Assembly: GCF_963576675.1 (NCBI RefSeq)
Contig: NC_088917.1
Coordinates: 32,146,501 to 32,210,500, forward strand
Direction: 5' to 3'
DNA: 64,000 nucleotides
Origin: Euphorbia lathyris
Taxonomy: Eukaryota; Streptophyta; Magnoliopsida; Malpighiales; Euphorbiaceae
Each line of letters opens with the position of its first letter. Within the stretch, counting starts at the first letter, position 1. Positions 1-11,489 of this stretch are shown piece after piece. The notes beneath the pieces are model-generated. The model worked only from the letters and a program-made list of their open reading frames with translations, had not been told where the DNA came from and ran no database searches. Position numbers and translations under genes: made by a program.

Positions 1-208
1 CCAATTGAAAGGAAAAAAACTTCTCAAACCAGATCAGCAAACAAACAACCACTTGAAATGAAATCAGAGGTCATGCGATCTGGCATCAAGACTACTTTGG
101 GAAAAAAACTGGAAGATCGATCCTGTTGTATTAGCCATAATCATGAAGTACCAAATGTTGATATATGAAATCCGATTATAAGGTAATAATTTAACAAAAG
201 TTATACGG
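1..208. other. Left flank, no gene seen
   Basis: AT-rich sequence with no convincing reading frame or recognisable repeat. Its last five bases (204-208, TACGG) are repeated at 4068-4072 and are read as the target-site duplication of the composite element that follows. Confidence 0.6.
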
Positions 209-456
209 TGTAACACCCTGGTCCAATACCATGTAGATATTGTCCGCTCTGGCCCAATTCCAACACATTGGGCCTCACGGCTTTAAAACGCGTCTGCATG
301 TATTGGATTCTCATCTTACTAATAAGCCCCAATCACTCCCTCTCCATTTCCGATGTGAGATTCAGTTCATTCCTGCCCCCATCGCCATCCCTTAGGGCCG
401 CTCCTTGCTCAGGCCTTCTTACCCCGGCGCCACCCACTCCGGACCGGGTCGTTACA
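209..456 (-). repeat. TRIM-type 248-bp LTR, copy 1
   Basis: Starts TGTAACACCC and ends GTTACA, so it has TG...CA ends in either orientation. It is almost identical to 528-775. Orientation is set by the primer-binding site that follows the partner LTR on the minus strand. It contains the sequence TTTAAAACGCGTCTGC, which I recall from other plant terminal-repeat-in-miniature elements. It is the 3' LTR of the minus-strand TRIM unit 209-775. Confidence 0.8.
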
Positions 457-527
457 GGCCCACCAGCTTCCGTCTGGTTCGTCCCCGAACCACACATCGT
501 ACGTGGAGAGTCGGCTCTGATACCAAT
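457..527 (-). other. TRIM internal region with tRNA-iMet primer-binding site
   Basis: A 71-bp internal domain. On the minus strand it begins att-TGGTATCAGAGCC immediately after LTR copy 2, complementary to the 3' end of initiator methionine tRNA. It ends in a purine-rich stretch (GGAAGCTGGTGGGCC) abutting LTR copy 1, suitable as a polypurine tract. It has no coding capacity. Confidence 0.75.
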
Positions 528-775
528 TGTAACACCCTGGTCCAATACCATGTAGATATTGTCCGCTCTGGCCCAATTCCAACACATTGGGCCTCACGGC
601 TTTAAAACGCGTCTGCATGTATTGGATTCTCATCTTACTAATAAGCCCCAATCACTAACTCTCCATTTCCGATGTGGGATTCAGTTCATTCCTGCCCCCA
701 TCGCCATCCCTTAGGGCCGCTCCTTGCTCAGGCCTTCTTACCCCGGCGCCACCCACTCCGGACCGGGTCGTTACA
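528..775 (-). repeat. TRIM-type 248-bp LTR, copy 2
   Basis: Direct repeat of 209-456 at a 319-bp period, with a handful of substitutions. Acts as the 5' LTR of the minus-strand TRIM (209-775, 567 bp). A second internal domain lies outside it at 776-848, giving leader-LTR-leader-LTR rather than a simple LTR-leader-LTR. Confidence 0.8.
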
Positions 776-848
776 GGCCCACCAGCTTCCGCCTGGTTCG
801 TCCCCGAACCACACATCGTACGTGGAGAGTCGGCTCTGATACCACCTT
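776..848 (-). other. Extra TRIM leader joined to a Tekay-like LTR end
   Basis: A second copy of the internal domain (73 bp). Its primer-binding site TGGTATCAGAGCC lies directly after GGGTCGTGACA, the end of the large palindrome arm, on the minus strand. The arm therefore occupies the place of a 5' LTR for this leader, making a hybrid between a large LTR and a TRIM body. Confidence 0.7.
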
Positions 849-2443
849 TGTCACGACCCAACCCAGGCCATGACCGGCGCATAAATTAAATTAACTTTAA
901 CCTATGCTAGCCTTAATTCTGAACTAATGGAAATTCCAAAATTTAATAACAGAATACCAAATTCGTTGAAATTACATCATGAACCTTAAAGGAACCTAAA
1001 TATTCAAGTCAAATCTCAATAATCCAAAAGTCTCTAAAGATAATATAAAGCTAATTTATTAGGCAATCGCCTTCAACATCAATCCAAGGGTTACCTCACG
1101 AACAGGGACCTTAATCTGAAAAAGAAAGATTCAACGTGGTATGAGATTTTCGTCTATACGAGCGAAAACCTCAGTGAGCAGTAGCTATAGCACACAACAG
1201 ATAAGGAACAGGCAGACAGGCTGATACTTTTAAATTATGACAAATATAGTTCAAAATGTAATATTTCAAAATTAGTTGAACCAAAGGGTCAAAATAATAT
1301 AATCAATTCAAATACTGGTAATCAATTGTCAAACATAATATTAAAGCCTTTCAAAATATCAAAAATTAGAATAATCAGAAATAAGGCAAAAGCTTCAAAA
1401 CACATGGTACAGTGTAACAGAGTGGTGATACTGCACACCACCAGGGCCAGATAAATGGTAAGCGCTACCAATAACAGATACAGATAATAGATAATCGCCT
1501 TCACCGATCTTATGCATGATTCTAATGCTGACATAACTGACGACAAACTGACAACTGACAACCTGACTCAAAGACAAATGCAAGGACCTAATGTTATGAA
1601 GATCGGTGAGAGGCCAGATAACAGATACAGATATACTGAGCACTTGTACCAGTTTGAAAACATATAGTATACATATATAAATCAGAAAATCATAATTGAT
1701 TGAACGAATTATCAGATTTCTAAAACAAATGTAATAACTGCGATAAATCGCGTATCAGAAACTACAAATCATATCAAACCAGATTTTAATAAATTCATTG
1801 TACCTGATAATAAAACAAATCAATATAAAGGCCTGTTCCCAGAATATACGCTCTAATACTAAGGATATTTATTAAACATAAGGTTTAAGCTATACGTTTT
1901 TAGGAACGAAAATATACAGTCAAACGCTAATTTTTGATAAACAGTTTTTCAGTCTAATATATCAATCAAACAGTGTCGTGTACTATAATTACCACTCACC
2001 TGAGATTTTGAAATAATGCTTCACCTAAGATCACGAATTCTTGTCGATTAACAGTCCAATGGAACTTCTGAACCTCCTATTGAACAAGAACGATGGAAAC
2101 CGAACGAATTAATCTAAACTCGAATAGGAACTAAATTGTCACGGACACTAAATGTTAAGGAAAGAGGATTAATATGTACTTCCTAAAAGAAAGCTGAGTA
2201 CCCTATAAGCAAAATTTCTAATTGGGAAGCAAGGAATATCAGAGTAAAAAACGTATAAATAAAAACAATTGGCATATATTAGAATATTACGCAATTGATA
2301 TTGTACTGATTATAAAAAAAAAAATTAGGCGAAAGAAAATAAAGAGAGTGAAATGTGGTTTTAGTTTTCACAATATATGTTTACCCAAAAACTTCAATGG
2401 CCTCAAAAAAAATATAATATAATCAATCTTAAGGGAATAATGA
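849..2443 (-). repeat. Palindrome arm 1 (Tekay-like LTR segment, sense on minus)
   Basis: About 1.6 kb, nearly perfectly inverted relative to 2474-4067. Coordinates of paired bases sum to about 4916-4917, and only a few mismatches or homopolymer length changes are visible. The outer end reads GCGCCGGTCATGGCC...GGGTCGTGACA on the minus strand, the form typical of Tekay-type Ty3/gypsy LTR 3' ends. The short ORFs inside occur identically in both arms and look like chance frames. Confidence 0.8.
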
Positions 2444-2473
2444 GGCCATTGATTTTATTTTTTGTCCCTGTTA
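2444..2473. other. Unpaired centre of the palindrome
   Basis: About 30 nt separate the two arms. The loop repeats GGCCATTGA, which also occurs just inside the arm, so a short copy slip at the fold-back point is plausible. Confidence 0.7.
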
Positions 2474-4067
2474 TCATTATTCCCTTAAGATTGATTATAT
2501 TATATTTTTTTGAGGCCATTGAAGTTTTTAGGTAAACATATATTGTGAAAACTAAAACCACATTTCACTCTCTTTATTTTCTTTCGCCTAATTTTTTTTT
2601 TTATAATCAGTGCAATATCAATTGCGTAATATTCTAATATATGCCAATTGTTTTTATTTATACGTTTTTTACTCTGATATTCCTTGCTTCCCAATTAGAA
2701 ATTTTGCTTATAGGGTACTCAGCTTTCTTTTAGGAAGTACATATTAATCCTCTTTCCTTAACATTTAGTGTCCGTGACAATTTAGTTCCTATTCGAGTTT
2801 AGATTAATTCGTTCGGTTTCCATCGTTCTTGTTCAATAGGAGGTTCAGAAGTTCCATTGGACTGTTAATCGACAAGAATTCGTGATCTTAGGTGAAGCAT
2901 TATTTCAAAATCTCAGGTGAGTGGTAATTATAGTACACGACACTGTTTGATTGATATATTAGACTGAAAAACTGTTTATCAAAAATTAGCGTTTGACTGT
3001 ATATTTTCGTTCCTAAAAACGTATAGCTTAAACCTTATGTTTACTAAATATCCTTAGTATTAGAGCGTATATTCTGGGAACAGGCCTTTATATTGATTTG
3101 TTTTATTATCAGGTACAATGAATTTATTAAAATCTGGTTTGATATGATTTGTAGTTTCTGATACGCGATTTATCGCAGTTATTACATTTGTTTTAGAAAT
3201 CTGATAATTCGTTCAATCAATTATGATTTTCTGATTTATATATGTATACTATATGTTTTCAAACTGGTACAAGTGCTCAGTATATCTGTATCTGTTATCT
3301 GGCCTCTCACCGATCTTCATAACATTAGGTCCTTGCATTTGTCTTTGAGTCAGGTTGTCAGTTGTCAGTTTGTCGTCAGTTATGTCAGCATTAGAATCAT
3401 GCATAAGATCGGTGAAGGCGATTATCTATTATCTGTATCTGTTATTGGTAGCGCTTACCATTTATCTGGCCCTGGTGGTGTGCAGTATCACCACTCTGTT
3501 ACACTGTACCATGTGTTTTGAAGCTTTTGCCTTATTTCTGATTATTCTAATTTTTGATATTTTGAAAGGCTTTAATATTATGTTTGACAATTGATTACCA
3601 GTATTTGAATTGATTATATTATTTTGACCCTTTGGTTCAACTAATTTTGAAATATTACATTTTGAACTATATTTGTCATAATTTAAAAGTATCAGCCTGT
3701 CTGCCTGTTCCTTATCTGTTGTGTGCTATAGCTACTGCTCACTGAGGTTTTCGCTCGTATAGACGAAAATCTCATACCACGTTGAATCTTTCTTTTTCAG
3801 ATTAAGGTCCCTGTTCGTGAGGTAACCCTTGGATTGATGTTGAAGGCGATTGCCTAATAAATTAGCTTTATATTATCTTTAGAGACTTTTGGATTATTGA
3901 GATTTGACTTGAATATTTAGGTTCCTTTAAGGTTCATGATGTAATTTCAACGAATTTGGTATTCTGTTATTAAATTTTGGAATTTCCATTAGTTCAGAAT
4001 TAAGGCTAGCATAGGTTAAAGTTAATTTAATTTATGCGCCGGTCATGGCCTGGGTTGGGTCGTGACA
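2474..4067 (+). repeat. Palindrome arm 2
   Basis: Inverted copy of 849-2443. Contains the LTR-like 3' segment with an internal acceptor-like TTTTTCAG followed by CCTAATAAATT, and ends in GTCGTGACA at 4067, directly followed by the TACGG duplication. Confidence 0.8.
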
Positions 4068-4072
4068 TACGG

Positions 4073-5325
4073 TATTTTAGCCTAAATGTACTTTTAAGAA
4101 AGAAAGTAAAAATAGTAAAATTCCTATTTTCGTGCTTTCCACTTGAGGCTTTATTATTATTTTTTATCTAAGAAAGATATCACTATGCTTCAAGAAATAT
4201 CATATTCCAAGTAAGGTTAATTAAAAATCAGTAGTTCATAATCAATAACCACATGTAATAGCTTTGAGGGAAAAAATTGAAGGTTGCTAATTGTTAGAAA
4301 AATATTCCAAAAAACATCTCCTGGTCAATCTATTTTTAATGGCTTAAACTCTTGATTATTATTTTCAACACTTGAGCAACTGGTATTTTATTTTACTTTT
4401 GATCACATCAAAATATTAATAACTAAAAAAACGGTTAACTTTTCAACATAAAATTTGGTTAATAAAAAGTATTCATTTCATGTACATTCCAAAATGAAAT
4501 TTTTAATAGCTAAAAGCAGTTTTGTATTTTTGTATTTCATTTGTCATTAAAAACAATATAACAAAGTTTTTTTAAGAAATATATGTATATAATATTTCAG
4601 AAGCAGATATAAAATGAGGATACTTAAGTGCCTCTCATAAGATGAAATTCAAAACAGCAAGCATAACAATAACTAAGTAACACAACTCAAATATTGCAAT
4701 GTCTCACAAAGTTGATTCAAAATACTGAGATGCTCAATGTTAAAGATAACATATTCCATCTCTAATTTATAACACATTTAAACAACATCCTCATACACCG
4801 AGGAAATTCTAGAACACTCAGACTACTACTTACAGAGTAAAGCAATAACATCAACTTTAATTCTATTAGATCTCAATCGCAATTGAATTAGTTCACTGCA
4901 GCTATAACAGTTCAACTTCAATTCTATTAGATAATACAAGTTTATGTAAAAAAAATCAATTTCATGAACAGAGAAGCATGTTGCTTCAGTTTGCTTTCAT
5001 TTTGTTTTGGTCATGGAGTTTTAATTTTGTCTATCTAAAAAAAATAAGTTTCTTATTCAGATTTGAGTCATTAAAAACCAATAACCTCATGAATTTATGA
5101 TGCATACACATAAGGATGTAAACTAATCAAAGAAAACAACTCATGTGCACGAAAAAAAATCCAGGAGAACATAGACCGAAAATCCACAAAGAAGAAAGAA
5201 ACACAAATACGTCTACTTTCATAACCCGTTGAAATTTTTCCACAACTTTGAAACCCACGTGAACAAAAGAATAGTTACATATTAAGCCACAATATCTCCA
5301 ACCTGGGAACGAAACACAATTTTTG
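4073..5325. other. AT-rich intergenic DNA, no gene seen
   Basis: Long A/T-rich sequence with scattered stops in all frames. The longest frame (5127-5333, minus) has no recognisable motif. I see no LTR ends, tRNA or intact gene. Confidence 0.6.
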
Positions 5326-5520
5326 TTTAGCAAAAATCCTATTATTTAGGAAAATCCTATTGTTTAGGAAATAGATTATTTCCTTATTATTCTCTTGATT
5401 GTAGCCTTAATTGTAGGCTTAATTGTGTATTGTGTTGTGTATATAAACACTTCTTAATCAATGAAAACGTCAAGGGTTCTACCTCTATTAGATTCTACAA
5501 TAAATTATGGTTTATCTGTT
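5326..5520 (+). repeat. Possible Ty1/copia LTR remnant
   Basis: Contains repeated TCCTATT-TTTAGGAAA segments, a TATA-like GTATATAAACAC and then TCAATGAAAACGTC, the usual R/U5 layout of short copia LTRs. Clear TG/CA ends and a target duplication are not visible, so this is a suggestion from style rather than a proven LTR. It lies just past the FMO pseudogene's 3' end. Confidence 0.35.
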
Positions 5521-6020
5521 GCTGATTGCAGCAATATATTTTCTTATGCTTTTGTTACCATATGTCTTGCAACATGTAAACCATGTAGAGTGGGCTTATT
5601 TTTGCACACCGCTACCCGTGTATACAAGAAATTAAAATACACCAAGTGTTTGTAATTATATAGTCCTGACTGCCATAAGGGCTAAAAGCTTCAGCCACAA
5701 AGCTATTCTTCCTCCATGAATTCCACCCCATTGCTTCGCAGATTTCGTCGTTATGATTGATGCTAAAAGTGGAGATACAGTGTCTTTTATAGAATCATAT
5801 TGTACGCTTTGAAACTTTATTCTCCTTATCGGTTTGCTCAAGCATTTTCTCCACAGGAGGGAGCTTAAATTTACTGTCCATCAGTCTTGCTAGCCATATG
5901 CTACGCAGCTCCGATATGTGAAGATTTGCAACACTTTCTATATAACCAACAAAAGCCATGTTCGGAATCAACAGATTAATTGTTCCCCTGCAAGAATTAG
6001 ATTTGAAACATAAGTTTCCA

Positions 6021-6023
<3 letters not shown>

Positions 6024-6087
<64 letters not shown>
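6024..6087. repeat. (AT)n microsatellite
   Basis: Uninterrupted AT dinucleotide run of about 64 bp in intron 4 of the FMO pseudogene. Confidence 0.95.
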
Positions 6088-6089
<2 letters not shown>

Positions 6090-6922
6090 TTTAACGGATT
6101 AGGAAATGTTGAACCTGTATAAGGGCATCAAACCAGAAGGATACTCTAACAGACTACATAAAGGTTCTAGTATGATGTTCTTGAGCTTTCTCTTTCCGTC
6201 ATAACTTGTAGCAAGAATCACTACATTCTGTTCCGTCTTCGAATTCGAGTCCTTCGCTTGAGAAACACCAATTTTGTGTTCTTTTGAACAGAATGTTGCC
6301 CTTGTCGGCTTCCAAGAAGAATTTTTCCGACATGAGAGCCATCTGACATGAAGCATAATCTTCAATGAAGGAATGGTCTGGCTTTAATCCATACTTTTGT
6401 AGAGGAAGTTTATGCAGCAGATATGACTCTACGAACTTGGAAACTATATGCCTCTGCCAAAATTCATCACAATTAGCACTTCAAGCACTTCCAAACAACA
6501 ACAACAAATGGATAAAACAAGTCCATAATTTTAAGTTTTTACAAGTAAATACAAATGAAAGTTACTGATAAACCAAAAATAGTTGGTAATTATTGACGAT
6601 GCGGATACTTTAGGAGTATACATCCGACTAATCAATTGATGCTGTTTGCAGACCTGTATTTCTTAACTCCAATAATCTTTCAAGAAGTTTTCTGTTTCCT
6701 AATAATCTTAGATGCAAAAAGACAAAGTGTTTTGAAATGACTTACCGTTGGAGATAAGAGTAGACAGCGCAGTACCCTAAGCAGACTTTGATTGGGTCTT
6801 TCATGGATAAACACGGAAGATCTTGTAGAGAAGAAGAAGAAAAAGGGCAAAACCTAAATCCAATAGTGAGGCACTATCCAATGTAAGTTTCTTACCACCA
6901 TTGTGCATGGTTGCCCGTGTAC

Positions 6923-7178
6923 GCCTGCAGCATTTTCAAGAACACAACTATAGTTAGCCATTAACCAGGTCCTTAATTAACCTGGCATAAAACTTGTTTT
7001 TTTTATGAAACAATAGAAAAAGAAAATGGCATATAGATCAGAAAATTTATGCCTGCAGCATTTTCAAGAACACAACTATAGTTAGCAGTTAACCCAGGTC
7101 CTTAACTAACCCCGCATAGAACGTAAAAAAATGAACTTTTTTTATGAAACAATATAGATAAAAAAATTATCATACGCC
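6923..7178. repeat. Tandem duplication at intron 2 acceptor of the FMO pseudogene
   Basis: Two imperfect units of about 128 bp begin GCCTGCAGCATTTTCAAGAAC at 6923 and 7051. Each carries the minus-strand acceptor CTGCAG, so the splice site itself is duplicated. The proximal copy borders exon 3. Confidence 0.75.
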
Positions 7179-7984
7179 CGCGTATCATGTCATCCGTGTT
7201 CCGGACTAATAATTTAACACCACCTTACACTTCAGCTAAATAAATATAAGATATTTAATTTTTTTTATCTATAGAGGAAACATATTTAATTAATACTTAA
7301 TGTTAATATGTTATTGATTAAAATATTACGTGCTATTAAATTATTGACCATGGTGTATGAATAACATGGTGCGCGAGATAAATATTCTAAGTTTTCTATG
7401 TATGGATACATATATAGAGCTGGATTTACCTTGATTTGCCTGAGCACACTCCAAAGCTAAATCAATAGCTGATTTTTTGAAGCCTACAACGACAACCTTG
7501 TTTCCTTCGAGCAGTTTAGTAGAAGATTCCTTATCAAGTTTGCAGTAATCAAGAGTATGTCATACCTTTCCTGTAAATACTTGAGGTCCTTTATTTTGTG
7601 GAAAATCTGGTATTTTTGGTATATCCCCATATTTTCATATGCATACAACAAACATCTCGAAAGCGTACCACTTCCAGTTGCGGAACCACAAACAAATATC
7701 CAGGGATTAATGGACAAAAATATATTAAAAACTGTGGACTAAGCTTCAATCATTTATTTGGAGTGAATATTATATATGTTGAACATAAAATTCAAGATTT
7801 CTTTCAAATTTTTTATTCGTGGATCAATGGTTATAATATAGAGAATAGAAATGGAACCTCTTGAAAAACGAAGCTAAATAAAACAGAATAATAAAGCAAA
7901 TATCGAACACCAAGGATTTGTTAACGAAGTTCGGCAATTTTTAATTGCCTACTTCTCCAGGAGCGATGAGCGGTTTAATAACCC

Positions 7985-9370
7985 ATGCCCAATAGTACCT
8001 TTCAAATACCTGAAGATCCATTTGACTGCCTCTCAATGTCGCCCTCCTGGTTTAGACATGTATTTGCAAACTTGACTAACAGCATGAGCTAAATCAGGAC
8101 GAGTGCATACCATGGCGTACATCAAGCACCCAACTGCACTAGCATAAGGAACCTTAGCCATATCTTCAATCTCCTCGTCTGTCTCAGGGCACTGTTCTTT
8201 AGAAAGTTGGAAGTGATTTGCTAATGGAGTGCTCACAGGCTTTGCATTGCTCATAGCAAATCTGTCTAACACCTTCTCAACATAACCTTGCTAAGTTAAC
8301 CACAGTTTCCTAGAGCTTCTATCTCTGCGAATCTCCATCCTAAGAATTTTCTTTACAATCCCTAAGTCCTTCATATCAAATTCCTGGCTCAAGAAAGCTT
8401 TCAAACCAACAACATAATCCATATTCTTGGCAGCAATCAACATATCATCAACATACATTAGCAGAAAAATAGAAGAACCATCAGTAAGGCTCTTAACATA
8501 CACACAACAATCATACTCACATCGCTTATAGCCAATATGAATCATGTAGGAGTCAAACCGTTTATACCACTGCCTTAGGGACTGCTTTAGTCCATACAAA
8601 GATCTTTTCAACTTGCAAACCAAATGCTCCTGGCCGGGCTGAACGAAACCTTCAGGCTGCTACATATAAATCTCCTCCTCCAAATAACCATACAAGAAGG
8701 CAGTTTTGACATCCATCTGCTCTAAATGCAAATCCTGAGTGGCAACAAGAGCAAGTACTGACCTGATTGATGTGTGTCGAACAACATGAGAAAAGATTTC
8801 ATCATAATCCACTCCTTTCTTCTGTGTAAAACCTTTGGCTCTCAATCGAGCCTTGAACTTCTCCACCTCTTTTTCTGATACTGGTGGCTTATTCTTGAGA
8901 ACCCATATACACCGAAGAGCTTTCTTTCCTTCTAGAAGTCGAGCCAACTCCCAAGTCTGATTCTTCTGTAAGGACTCCGTCTCCTCTACCATTGCACCCA
9001 TCCATCCATCTTTCTCCCGGCTAGTGATTGCTTCTTGAAAAGTGGCTGGATCATCACTGCCTATATGAAGTGCATAAAAAACCATGTCTTTAAACCCCAA
9101 ATTTGGTTGGAGCCTTAACATTTGTGCGCCTCTACCTGTCTCTTGCCAAATTATAGTCCTGCAAATCAGTGGTGTTGGAACCACCTGAAGCTGAATCCGA
9201 GCTTTCACCTCTCGCAACTGTTTCTGCAGGATTTTGATCTGACTCAATCTGCTCCATCTCTTTATTCTACTGCAATATGGACTTTTCATCGAAAACAACA
9301 TCTCTACTAATCACCATCTTCTTGGCAACTGGATCCCAAAATTTGTAGCCCTTGACACCTTTCGTTCCGC
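7985..9370 (-). mobile_element. Truncated Ty1/copia pol fragment in FMO intron 1
   Basis: On the minus strand, in order: a post-integrase segment (KGYKFWDPVAKKMVISRDVVFDE-like, near 9280-9360), the reverse transcriptase start (MDVKTAFLYGYLEEEIYM, ending 8660), the catalytic LLMYVDDMLIAA (near 8450) and a post-RT region (about 8033-8272) with AVGCLMYAMVCTRPDL. In-frame stops interrupt it, and gag, protease, most of integrase, the RNase H end and both LTRs are missing. The motif style is that of Tork-like copia elements. No target duplication is seen, so it may have arrived as a fragment or lost its ends. Confidence 0.8.
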
Positions 9371-9916
9371 TCGATGCACTTCGCTCCTCATGCTCCACTC
9401 TGCTATGCTCCGCTCCGGGATAAGTCCCTTTGATATTATGAGCCATATCCAACAGAACCCTACCGTAATAGTATGAGATTGATCATCAGTATCAGTTTTT
9501 ACGGCAACCTCCCAAATCGGCCTACCAGTAAGAAGGGCAGCATACTCTCTGGGCACTCTACCTGGTTCCCCATCACCAACGAAACGAATCTTTACAACCA
9601 TAGAATTGAACCTTATATGCTTAAAAAGGTCAAAATGTAGAGCATAAGAATTCAAATAATCCAAAATGTCAAGATAATAAGGAAAAGAAGGGTCATCTCT
9701 ATTAGGCCAAGGAAAATCAGAGAATTCATAATCAGAACGTGGAGATTGAAGCTTTGTGGATTGATAAGAACAAGTTTTCCAAACACCACCTACAGAATCA
9801 GTGGCCTCAAACACAACTGGATTATGGTGAGATAGGTGGTTAAGAGCAGCTAAACCACTTACTCCAGCTCCAATGATACCAATTTTTGAGACCAAAACAT
9901 TACTTTGCCTATTCAT

Positions 9917-9970
9917 AATTCAAGACAAATTAATTAAGGTTTGAGACGTAAATGAAATATGCATGGATTG

Positions 9971-10005
<35 letters not shown>

Positions 10006-10421
10006 CACGTGAATGGACTAGTAGAGAGAGAAGAAAGATTGACCATTTCTAAGAGAAACAAAGCCAATTTAAATGCCTAATCCACCGCCTAACTCCATCG
10101 CTTCCTTTTTTCTTTGTTTTTGTTAAGCAATTTAAAGGATTAACTACAAAGCATGCCCACGCTTGATAATTTGGAATTTTTAGTTTCCTAGTTGGTGCAA
10201 GCTTTTGCACCGCAAAGTACACTCCTAACACTTAAAAGAGTTCCTTAGTTGGTGCAAGCTTGATGTTTCCAATTGTGGGCATGGTTTAATTTCAAAAATA
10301 TGTGAGTTAGTGAGATTAAGAGAGTTTGAGAGAAAAATAATTTAAATGCTTTGAGCATAGGAATTGAACATTGTTTCATGTACCAAACGGGCTTCATCCC
10401 CTGCTTTTAACCCTTTTGAAG
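9917..10421 (-). promoter_or_regulatory. Upstream region of FMO copy 1, duplicated elsewhere in the window
   Basis: Starts with an (AT)n run at about 9975-10003 just before the exon 1 ATG. The segment 10050-10380, read on the minus strand, matches 14640-14920 on the plus strand and more loosely 13180-13600 (shared CACCAACTAAG-AAACTAAAAAT and GGCGGT boxes). It is the original 5' flank of the gene. No functional promoter element is proven. Confidence 0.5.
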
Positions 10422-11489
10422 CATAATTGTGAAAGGAGATTGCCTGGGTCGCCTGAGGCGAGAGGCGACCCAGGCGTTCCTTCCCCCGCCTTCTCAACTG
10501 GAAGGCGGGCGGTATGCATAAGGCGACCGCCTGGCCACCACATGCGAGAGGCGGTTGGAGGTGAGAGGCGGTCGCCTTCTGCACTTCAGGCCGTAAGTTG
10601 AAGTTTTTCTTGAAAAAAAAAATTAGAAACAAGTACAAAAGCGATTTTTAGGTTAAAAATCAAAAGCTTTCGATTGAAAGAAGAAGAAAAAGGCAAAATA
10701 GCCACAACAGCACCGATCGATCGAGACAAAAAATTCCTCTCCACGCAACAGCACCGATAGACAGAAGGCCGACAACCACCCACCACCGATTACAGGTACT
10801 GTCTATTTTCCTTTCTATATTGTTCTCTCTTACCTGTTCTACTTCTATACTCTTCTACTTTCTTCTATTTTTCTTTCTTAATCTTCATCTTACTGTTATG
10901 TTGTCCAAATTTCTACTCATTATTATGACTTATGCAAATGTTATGCTGCCCAAATTTTGTGATTTCTGTTATTATTGCTAAGTTATGGAAGTTTATGTGA
11001 AGTTTATAAAAAAAGTGTGTGAAGTGAAAGTGTGAAATTTTATGCTAATGATACTATTATGCAAGTTTATGAATGTGTGTGAAGTGAAAATGTGTGAAAG
11101 TGCTTGAAACTGTATAAAATTTTGTGAAAATGTATGAATGTGTGAGAAGTGAAAATGTGTGAAAGTGTTTGAAATTGTATGAAAGTTTGTGAAAATGTAT
11201 GAAACAGTGGCTTACAAGTGCAATTTTCCAAATTTTGCAGGCTTTTGGACATGAGTATTAGTAATTTTAATACATCGAAAGCGACAAATCCTTGTTGGAA
11301 GTATGTGTAATAGGTCAAGCAAGGAATTCAAATGATTCAGAAGTTAAATTAGTCAATTTGAGTTATGATTTTATTTTTTTGTGTTTTTCTAATTTGTTTG
11401 CCGCCTCACGTGCGAGAGGTGGTCGCCTCGACTCGAGGCGTTATTTTACCCTTATCGCCTCGGCTCGCCTTTCGCCTTTCACAACTATG
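10422..11489. mobile_element. Nonautonomous hAT-like DNA transposon with 8-bp target duplication
   Basis: The 1068-bp element has terminal inverted repeats CATAATTGTGAAAGGAGA and CATAGTTGTGAAAGGCGA. It is flanked by TTTTGAAG (10414-10421) and TTCTGAAG (11490-11497), an 8-bp duplication with one mismatch. Subterminal GC-rich hairpins (AGGCGAGAGGCGACC-type) lie inside both ends. No transposase frame is present. The duplicated FMO upstream region near 14571-14605 shows the uninterrupted site CCTTTTGAAGGTACT, so the pre-insertion state is visible in the same window. Confidence 0.85.
11071..11200. repeat. 65-bp tandem repeat inside the hAT-like element
   Basis: Two units starting GAATGTGTG at 11071 and 11136, rich in GTGTGAAGTGAAAATG. 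Non-coding. Confidence 0.8.

Larger units (their letters stand above)
209..4067 (-). mobile_element. Composite palindromic retroelement with TACGG target duplication
   Basis: The unit starts TGTAACACCC, ends GGGTCGTGACA, and is flanked by TACGG at 204-208 and 4068-4072. This is the signature of one integrase-mediated insertion. Read on the minus strand it contains an inverted LTR-like arm (4067-2474), a 30-nt loop, a sense LTR-like arm (2443-849), a 73-bp leader with a tRNA-iMet primer-binding site, a 248-bp LTR, a second leader (71 bp) and a second 248-bp LTR. No gag or pol is present, so it would need enzymes from another element. The structure is unlike a normal retrotransposon. It could come from cDNA auto-integration or template switching. 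An assembly artefact of the palindrome is possible, but the outer duplication argues against it. Confidence 0.75.
5612..9916 (-). pseudogene. Flavin-containing monooxygenase pseudogene (copy 1)
   Basis: Plant FMO-family gene; intact members use FAD and NADPH to oxygenate small substrates. Exons read from homology and splice sites: 9464-9916, 7430-7670, 6746-6924, about 6115-6454 and 5612-5987. Exon 1 is open for 151 codons and has the FAD-binding GxGxxG (GAGVSG, residues 16-21) and FEATDSVGGVWKTC. Exon 2 has the NADP-region VVVVGFKKSAID. Exon 4 has VVILATSYDGKRKLKN, where ATGY is usual. Exon 5 has MAFVGYIESVANLH and the C-terminal WNSWRKNSFVAEAFSPYG. Lesions: two TGA stops in exon 2, a TAG in exon 3, a frameshifting deletion in exon 4 before VVILAT, and a TGA in exon 5. 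Intron 1 holds a copia fragment. The gene is dead although exon 1 looks fresh. Confidence 0.85.

Noticed and set aside
268..889. Several 60-95-residue frames in the TRIM repeats
   Set aside because: They recur because the 319-bp unit is duplicated and run across LTR and leader on both strands.
1322..3594. Identical 79- and 82-residue frames on both arms of the palindrome
   Set aside because: They exist because the arms are inverted copies of an LTR-like sequence. No motif, no start context and low-complexity hydrophobic content.
849..4067. Foldback DNA transposon
   Set aside because: Long inverted repeats would fit, but the 5-bp duplication, TG/CA ends, LTR-type arm end and tRNA primer sites point to a retroelement.
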